Shown in pieces: positions 57,615-64,000 of a stretch of 64,000 bases of DNA. The notes below the pieces were generated by a model that ran no database searches, had not been told where the DNA came from, and worked only from the letters and a program-made list of their open reading frames with translations. The DNA is taken from assembly GCF_026151205.1 (NCBI RefSeq), contig NC_087083.1:5558460-5622459 (forward strand), in the 5' to 3' direction. How positions within the stretch are numbered: the first letter of the stretch is position 1; every line of letters begins with the position of its first letter. A program made the position numbers and the translations under genes. Source of the stretch: Bolinopsis microptera (Eukaryota; Ctenophora; Tentaculata; Lobata; Bolinopsidae).

Positions 57615-57800
57615 ATGGAGAAATCCCTCGTATCCGGCTTACTCCCCAGAAAGACGCAAGCTAATTACGAAGCCCTCCTGGATGAGATCTTTGCCTTCGC
57701 AGTCAGCCATAAATCTGTCTGTGACTACGAGAGAGAGAGCCCTGATCAACGCTGTGGAGGCGACCTGGCCCATTACTACCAAAAGTAGTAATAACCGTAA
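57615..57800 (+). pseudogene. MULE-type transposase relic
   Basis: ATG at 57615 opens MEKSLVSGLLPRKTQANYEA LLDEIF-like sequence typical of MULE/FLYWCH transposases just before the catalytic Asp region. It reaches CDYER and then loses frame at an AG repeat (57731-57739); the next frame reads ALINAVEATWP, the usual continuation. One indel in the AG run explains the break. No zinc finger or other transposase parts nearby. Confidence 0.5.
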
Positions 57801-59480
57801 CTCGAGTAAAGACAATGACACAATATGAACTTTATGTTTCTATTCTTATCAGTTAAAAAAAACCTAGTTCGACTTGATACGTCGTTGCGTATCACAAATC
57901 GCCTTCGACGGCGCGAAAAGTGGCATGCAACGTATGTCAAGACATGACTACAAAGCTTAAAACGGATGAGCCTTTTAAAAAATTTCGAAGTTCCATTGTA
58001 GAGTGATTTATTACGCTTAGGCTATAACTTTAGAGGTCGTTTACACATTACGTAGTGGATGAGAAGGAGTTTGAAGTTTTATGTGTAGAACTTTAATTTC
58101 TACACATAAATATTTGTAAAGTAGGCAGGGAGAGGGAGGGATATAATACTGCTAAGTAACGTGATTTATTTACCTTTATAATAAGGTTATATACACTGAA
58201 TGAATTAAGAAAAAAGCAGAACTTTTATCAAAAGAACCTGCATCAAATGAGACTCAATAACAATGTACGAGAATATAAACGTATTCAGCCTGGTATGACT
58301 TTGTTCAGTCTGTTATAGAGTGTAGAGTGTATAAGTTTCATGAGATCAATATATTTTGTGAAGGAATACAATTAGCTTACTAGTTATGACTCCATACAAA
58401 ACAAAACATTTCCGAAATATATTGATAATACAGGATGATCACGAAACATTAAGGTACGGTTTAAGCTCTTATTTTCTTTGTGAACGGTTACAAAATTTGT
58501 GACAACCAGTCCGTATATGAAATTTTTTACGGCCAATTTCCAAACTAGTTAAAAAATAGTAAAGTACGCAACAGATTTGAAATAGCAACTTAATCCAAAT
58601 TTCGACATGAAATTATTGAACACCGCAGAACATTAAGTTATTTTCCAGGTATCTAGAATGTTGAACTGTTCCTTTTTTCAACCTTTTATCAGCTTAAATC
58701 AAGGAAAACACCTGGCAACCTCGAATACCATCATTTATCGATGAACTAGTAACCGGGTCACGTTATTTGACTGCCACGTGACTGTCAAGTCACGTTGATT
58801 TCTGAGCACTTACTCCTAGCTTAATCACTAGATGTGCCTGTTTAATTAGGGGTTGACAATAGTATTTGAGTTGATACAGACTCAACGAGTCTTTTGAGAT
58901 CATTGTGTCCATTTAGGACACCGGTTGGTGATTATTGATTATCGGATTCTAATCATGGACACTGTTTATGGCACGTGATAGTCATTCCGGGTTTTGATTA
59001 GTCGCTACTGAAAATTAATTGGCTGTAAATAACTGTCACTTTCCACCAGCATTTGTTTTTGTTCAGGTGTCAGACACTCCGCTAGACGATGCTCAATTTT
59101 CCTGACAATGGTTTGATCACGTGATGTGAATTTGATCACGTGATGTGATACTAGGGAGGCGGCTAACTTTCAGCTTCTCCGGGCACTCCGTACATCTTCA
59201 GTAACTAATGAATACTAATGTTCAAACAGATGCAAAACTGAGATTGATAAAATCCACTGTGAAATAACCCCACAGTTACAATTACAAAACATGGTCTATT
59301 GATATATAAACCACAAAATCTAGAAGTGGACTACAGGCACAAATTAACAATTGAGATCCGATAAAGAGAACGATCATTTGTTCAGTTTTAACTTTTAAGG
59401 TTCGGTTCGTTTATCACACGTTCGTACAAATTGCACCTGTTAGCAAATACATACTGAAACGAAGGTGTGGCCGCTTTCGC
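57801..59480. other. Gene-free region with CACGTG/TCACGTGA words
   Basis: No exon supported. GCCACGTGAC (about 58773), GGCACGTGAT (about 58970) and two copies of GATCACGTGATGTGA (59117 and 59135) cluster at 58770-59150. Confidence 0.4.
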
Positions 59481-59483
59481 AAC

Positions 59484-59561
59484 ATGGGTTTTATACCGTC
59501 TACCAAGCTTGCTGATCAGTTGAGTCGCTTGAGAATTGGTTGTAAGAAGATAATCTTAAAG
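59484..59561 (+). CDS. Tentative first exon (MGFIPSTK...)
   Basis: ATG at 59484 opens 26 codons, MGFIPSTKLADQLSRLRIGC then KKIILK, ending AAG|GTAACT (phase 0). The MGxxxSTK start would fit N-myristoylation. No following exon was identified, so support is only start plus donor. Confidence 0.25.
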
Positions 59562-59682
59562 GTAACTTTTCTATTTTAATCTATATGATGCGAAATTTGT
59601 ATTTTTAATTAAACTTTAATTGCCAAATTTTTAAACAATCGATCATCCTAAACGGTAACCGCACAATTATTTAAAAATACTA

Positions 59683-59836
59683 CAGTTAGCGTGGCCGCAA
59701 CAGTTTATCAATACTAATTATAGTGTAATATTATATATAGAATATGATAGGTTACTTTGTCTTAATATTGAACCTATCATATTCTATATATTACACTATA
59801 ATTCATATCGATAAACTCTCGCGGCCACGCTAACTG
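59683..59836. mobile_element. Hairpin MITE with TA duplication
   Basis: 154 bp, inverted ends CAGTTAGCGTGGCCGC and GCGGCCACGCTAACTG, TA on each side (59681-59682, 59837-59838). Long inner arms continue through TATAGTGTAAT and AGAATATGATAGGTT, so almost the whole element folds into one hairpin. Confidence 0.85.
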
Positions 59837-60109
59837 TATAGCTGTAGGCTTTTGACATGGGCAGCGTAATTTGTGTTTCGGAGACTATGCACCTCCCAAC
59901 ATAAAATTGATTTTGATCAGGTTGCGTACGTGTTCCCAATTCCTTCCGCGATTATCGAGGATGATAACAAGCATTCCAAATAGCCCGGGCTGCAATACCA
60001 GGGGCTTAATACTCGCCGTGCTCGCTACTGATCCTACAGAATAGTGAACACGAAGACAATATTTACGAATATCTTCACTGTTTTAGCCACTCGAGTCTTG
60101 AAAAAGTCT

Positions 60110-60375
60110 GGTAAAGTCTAGTTAGATCCAGTTCAATTTGGTAAATGGCAGTTTAGTTAAGTCCGGTAAATTTCGGTAAGTCCGGTAAATTTCGGTAAAG
60201 TATGAGCGAGTCCAGTAAGGGCCAGCGAAGTCCGGTAAAGTTCGATTAAGGACAGTAAAATGGTTAAAATTAAATCCATTTAAGTCCGAATTCCGATTCA
60301 GTCCAGTAAATTGTCCATTAAGGTCCGTTAAAGTCTGTTAAAATCCGCTCGAATCTACTTGATTTACCTGACCTG
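60110..60375. repeat. Degenerate GTCCGGTAAA-type short tandem array
   Basis: Many diverged copies of AGTCCGGTAAA and TTCGGTAA in a row (for example 60159-60205). Non-coding. Confidence 0.6.
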
Positions 60376-60799
60376 ACTTTACTTGAACGCTTGCGGAGGC
60401 CTTACCGTTCATTTTAATGACCGTTCAAATAGATTTTCTCCGTTTTCTCTGTCGAAATTGTTCCCAAAAGTATTCCACTACGAACTTATTGTCCAGGGTA
60501 TGACTACTTTTTAATTTCGGTCTATATCTATCCTATTGGACTAAATTATATCAACATTTTTAGTGCTTAACAACTGATTTTCTTGCTTATTGTATTACAA
60601 ATCGATTAAAAAATTATTTGCTACAATTTGAAGGAAAACAAACGTTCGGATTTTTAATGGTTTTGAATATTTTGATTTTAATGAAGGCATTTTAACGAAC
60701 GGACACGAAAATTAATATGATCATTAATCACTCTACACTCAACTGTCACGTGACTTTTTCATAACCCATTCTTTAGCTGGTCCTGAACGACTATTGGAA

Positions 60800-60890
60800 A
60801 CCCTAACCCTCTAATCTGATCCCAACCCTAACCCTTACCCAATCCTTAACAAAAGCATATGCTGAAAACCTAACCCTAACGAGAAATTAG
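60800..60890. repeat. Interstitial telomere-like patch (CCCTAA)
   Basis: AACCCTAACCCTC, CCAACCCTAACCCTTACCC and CCTAACCCTAACG within about 90 bp, i.e. degraded TTAGGG repeats. Confidence 0.6.
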
Positions 60891-62446
60891 ATTAATTTTC
60901 TTATACGGTCATATCACGTGATCGAGACAGTTTTTCGCCAATATCTCGTCAGGGGCGCATTTTAACTTTATGTCATGGGGTGATTCGGAATCAGCACCCG
61001 AAAATACATCGAATGAAGTTGGTTTCAACTGTCGTTTTAGAACAATCTCGAAGATCGACTGTAAAGTGATTTAGCACGCTCGCGAAAATTATGTCCGTTT
61101 ACGTAATATTCGGTCAAATAACGTCCCATAAAGTAAGTCTGCATGCTGTAATAAAATAATTTGACTTCATACACATCTTGCTCATCTTCCCACTCATTTA
61201 ATTTCGTTCTCGTACAGTTGATATTGGGAATCTCAGTTAGAACACGGCGAGCGCACCTTGAGGTCACGTGACATACTTGTGACCCTCACCCTTCTCCCTC
61301 CTCCTCCTAATGCACTCGTACAAAAATCCAATTAAATGTCACCAAGTGCTGTGTGGGATCAAGATCTCCGTCACTATCACATATTTTGAATCTGCAGCTT
61401 CTTGTGCGAAACTGCTGATTTGCACACCTTGTATAAGTGCTAGTGAGACATGTTTGGAGCACTTACCAAGGGAAAGTTTAATGTTGAACCCTAATTGTGG
61501 TCATAGATGTCAAACTGGTAGAGCTTGAAATAAAGAAGCCAGATCTTTTTAAAAAAATTATAGTTAGCATACGAATAATCATTTCTTACTTTGCTATAGT
61601 TTATAACTTTATAAGCTGTGCAAGTGAAAAATTTCGCCGTATGCGGCAATATAAATAACAAACAAAATAAACCGTAACGATATTGAATCACCAAACGAAA
61701 TTTGAGATTTGAATTGTATAACTATAAACTATTACATAACTTAATAACAATAAACAAAATGTGAACAGTGGACAAAATTATTAAATTTTGAATTGACGAG
61801 GAAGTTCAAGACCTGTGGATGCAAATGAGCAGTATTCAGTAAAGATGTAATTTCGAAAACGCTTGGATCTTGAAACTGTGAGCTAATAAATCCATAAGTT
61901 GTCTTATGTGTTTGCAAATAAATATTAAACAGGAACATTGCATTTTCAAAATCCACAAGCGTATACCATAACGTTTTGTGTTATCAAAAAATAAAAAATT
62001 GCTGTCTAGCGCTCCCTCGAATTATATCAGTACGTTGGCTGATCTGACAAATATTAAAATTGCGATCTTCAACACAACAGTTACTAAATAATGTACATGG
62101 AATTGGCGTGGCTTTAATTCAGCATCAGCAGATGGCTAGCCATCGAATTTAGCACCATCAGGGATAATTCCATTAACAAATCGACCTTAAAGACCAGGTG
62201 AAAATTCTGAAGCACATTTAACTCCATTTAACATTTGGACTCGACTCGATTTACACGAAATTTTCTGTTTGACTTATTATTTTATATAATACACCGCAGT
62301 GTAAAGATTTCAGACGAAATTATGAAATAATTCTTGACTCGACTAGTTAACTAGCACCATAAAAAGAGGATCAATTGAAATTAATCTGTTGAAGAGTTCC
62401 GTGTTTGATCATGAACTGTTCATAAAATGTAACATCAGAGAAACCT
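60891..62446. other. Gene-free region below the GALNT-like gene
   Basis: 3' UTR of the GALNT-like gene (about 62446 downwards) and AT-rich intergenic DNA. A Cys-containing frame at 61310-61528 lacks splice context and family resemblance. Confidence 0.4.
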
Positions 62447-64000
62447 TCACGGAGGAATAATCTGGAAGGTAAACTGTTGACTAACAGTCTGCTTACACAA
62501 CACATAAAACAACAAATTATTCCCATGTCTGTACTCCAAACACAGGTCCTTGTATATGAGATACCCAACATTTGAACCCTGCGAAACAGGCTCCCACCTC
62601 CACTCGTGGCCCTCTGAGCAGTAATCCAAGGTAAGCACATCATGCCAATACTGGTCACTCATCAGACACTTTCCAGTCTCGGTCTGAAGTTGTTTACCAC
62701 GGTTGAGGTAGAGCCACCGTTGAGAATGCCCCCCGTGACAGGTATAAAACTCGGGTCTTCCTGGACTGAACCGTCCCTCGTGTCCCATGGTGTCCACACA
62801 AGCGTCCCCCTGGGTTGATTTAATGGTTCCTTGTCTCATTAGCTTGTCTCCGTAATTCCAATCTACTGCAATATTTGTGATGAACCAGTGCATGGAGCGG
62901 CAGGAGAGAGAGGATATCGTTTGCTCTAGTCTGGTGGAGTGGGAAGCGGACTGGTATTTAGATTTAGGTACAGCCTCGTGGTAATACTCAATGTACTGGG
63001 AGCCCCACCTGGTTGCGGTACGTCGTGAGTTATAGAGCCGGTTCTCAGCTTGCTGGTGACTGGACAGAGGTGGATTCCCCAGCAAGCTTACAAAGGCTAC
63101 CTTACTGCAGGGCAGATACGCTACCTCCCCGTGACATGTCCACCACCGGATGGAAAGTTCTAGAACATCGCCCGGAACTTCAGCAGCGGTCCCCAACATC
63201 CCCTCGTCAAGCCCGCCCAGTTTGAGAAAGTGTTCTCTGCTAGCAGCCCAGGGCAGGAATTGTAGTATCGGGGTTTTGACTGGGGAAGCGTCAGGGTAGG
63301 GGAGGAGTTGTCTCCGTTTCTGTTCGTACTCAGGTATCTCAATAGAAGCTGCCGTTACGAGATCCCACCGCGGTATTGATATCAAATGCCACGGAACGTG
63401 CTCTACCTGAACGAAAGTCTCTCCATTGATCTCATCCATTGATAGGCCCGCCAAAAGAGCGGGGTTATCTGAAAATGCTTCCAGTAACGGCTCCGCCCAG
63501 CCTGGTAGAATCTCAGATGCTTCTGGAATAAAAACCAAAATGTCTCCGATAGCAAACGTGGCTGCCTCGTTCCTCGCGGCTGAAAGTGTTTTCTTTGTTG
63601 GGGAAGTTATTATTCGGACCAAATGAGACAGCTGGTGAGCGTACACGTAATCAGTCATATCAGTGGAACCTTTTTGGGCGTACACCACAATGTTCGCCAG
63701 ATTTTCAGGTTTTGTCCTTCTGATTGCACTGAAAATACCTCTCAGGACTACACTCGGGGGAGCAATATCTAAAACTATAACTATCGAGATTGTCAGTGTC
63801 GTTTTTTTGTAAGGTTTAACCTTACAGACCTCTGGTCTATAGTCCGCTAGCTGTCTGTTCAAGGGAAGGGAATCACTCCTCATTTTGTCCACTCTGTATT
63901 TTTTCAAGTACAAATCTCGTTCCCCGGACTTCTCCACCGCCGCTAACCCCCGTTTCCCTGACTCTAAAAAGTACACAGGTTGATGCCCAAACGTCTCAGC
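62447..64000 (-). CDS. Polypeptide GalNAc-transferase (GALNT)-like protein with ricin-B domain, predicted inactive, 5'-partial
   Basis: One uninterrupted frame from the window edge to TAA/TGA-type stop at 62447 (517 codons plus stop), no intron in this part. Family landmarks: SDSLPLNRQLADYRPEVC (family LNRSLPDVR..C), TISIVIVLDIAPPS (TSVVIVFHNEAWS), ILPGWAEPLLEAF (TVGWLEPLL), KTPILQFLPWAASREHFLKL (RTPTMAGGLFSIDRDYF), GGLDEGML (YDAGMD), LELSIRWWTCHGEVAYLPCS. Then a beta-trefoil lectin domain with GHSQRW, GHEWRWEP and SQQFTF. The catalytic D-x-H reads P-E-A (FIPEASE in place of FLDAHCE), the GGENLE box is PGDVLE, and the CSHVGH histidines are replaced (CSKVAF). Metal-dependent transfer of GalNAc to Ser/Thr is therefore not expected; glycan or peptide binding may remain. 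The N-terminal stem and membrane anchor lie beyond the edge. Confidence 0.82.
   Translation of the reverse strand, partial: AETFGHQPVYFLESGKRGLAAVEKSGERDLYLKKYRVDKMRSDSLPLNRQLADYRPEVCKVKPYKKTTLTISIVIVLDIAPPSVVLRGIFSAIRRTKPENLANIVVYAQKGSTDMTDYVYAHQLSHLVRIITSPTKKTLSAARNEAATFAIGDILVFIPEASEILPGWAEPLLEAFSDNPALLAGLSMDEINGETFVQVEHVPWHLISIPRWDLVTAASIEIPEYEQKRRQLLPYPDASPVKTPILQFLPWAASREHFLKLGGLDEGMLGTAAEVPGDVLELSIRWWTCHGEVAYLPCSKVAFVSLLGNPPLSSHQQAENRLYNSRRTATRWGSQYIEYYHEAVPKSKYQSASHSTRLEQTISSLSCRSMHWFITNIAVDWNYGDKLMRQGTIKSTQGDACVDTMGHEGRFSPGRPEFYTCHGGHSQRWLYLNRGKQLQTETGKCLMSDQYWHDVLTLDYCSEGHEWRWEPVSQGSNVGYLIYKDLCLEYRHGNNLLFYVLCKQTVSQQFTFQIIPP

Noticed and set aside
61037-61528. Frames at 61037 (-) and 61310 (+) as genes
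   Set aside because: No splice sites, family motif or supporting neighbours.

Overview
The window is animal nuclear DNA: AT-rich, with spliced genes whose introns obey GT-AG, many minisatellites and many decayed transposons. The gene content (adhesion GPCR, CNRIP1, a PLOD relative, a GALNT relative, FLYWCH zinc finger) is metazoan. Gene structure and LINE/MITE content would suit a non-bilaterian such as a cnidarian, but the species is not established. I rebuilt five multi-exon genes or gene parts by matching splice phases by hand, because most of their exons are too short to stand out as open frames.

Layout. 1-842 (-): 3'-truncated exon of a basic, proline-directed-site-rich nuclear-type protein. 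1238-7772 (-): a complete 14-exon procollagen-lysine hydroxylase-like gene (635 aa) whose Fe(II) ligands are gone. 8130-20350: a transposon graveyard with LINE relics, a LINE nested in another LINE with a 9-bp target duplication, two inverted foldback elements and several MITEs. 21316-21783 (+): a FLYWCH protein. 24680-24990 and 28090-28610: two promoter-like islands, one with four CACGTG boxes spaced about 21 bp, the other with nine CCAAT boxes spaced about 35 bp. 30521-38846 (+): an adhesion GPCR of 21 recognised exons. 40317-42043 (-): a complete 5-exon CNRIP1 gene (169 aa). 42808-55758 (-): a secreted cysteine-rich protein with duplicated alternative terminal exons and a 5.5-kb foldback element in one intron. 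62447-64000 (-): a polypeptide GalNAc-transferase-like protein lacking the DxH metal motif, cut by the window edge.

Common threads. Two unrelated secretory-pathway enzyme families (PLOD and GALNT) both appear as predicted pseudoenzymes with preserved fold landmarks and lost metal ligands. The adhesion GPCR has a full extracellular array, a clear GPS and Stachel, one apparent 1-bp deletion in the GAIN exon, and tyrosine motifs in its tail. No operon-like linkage is implied; these are independent genes in a repeat-rich region.
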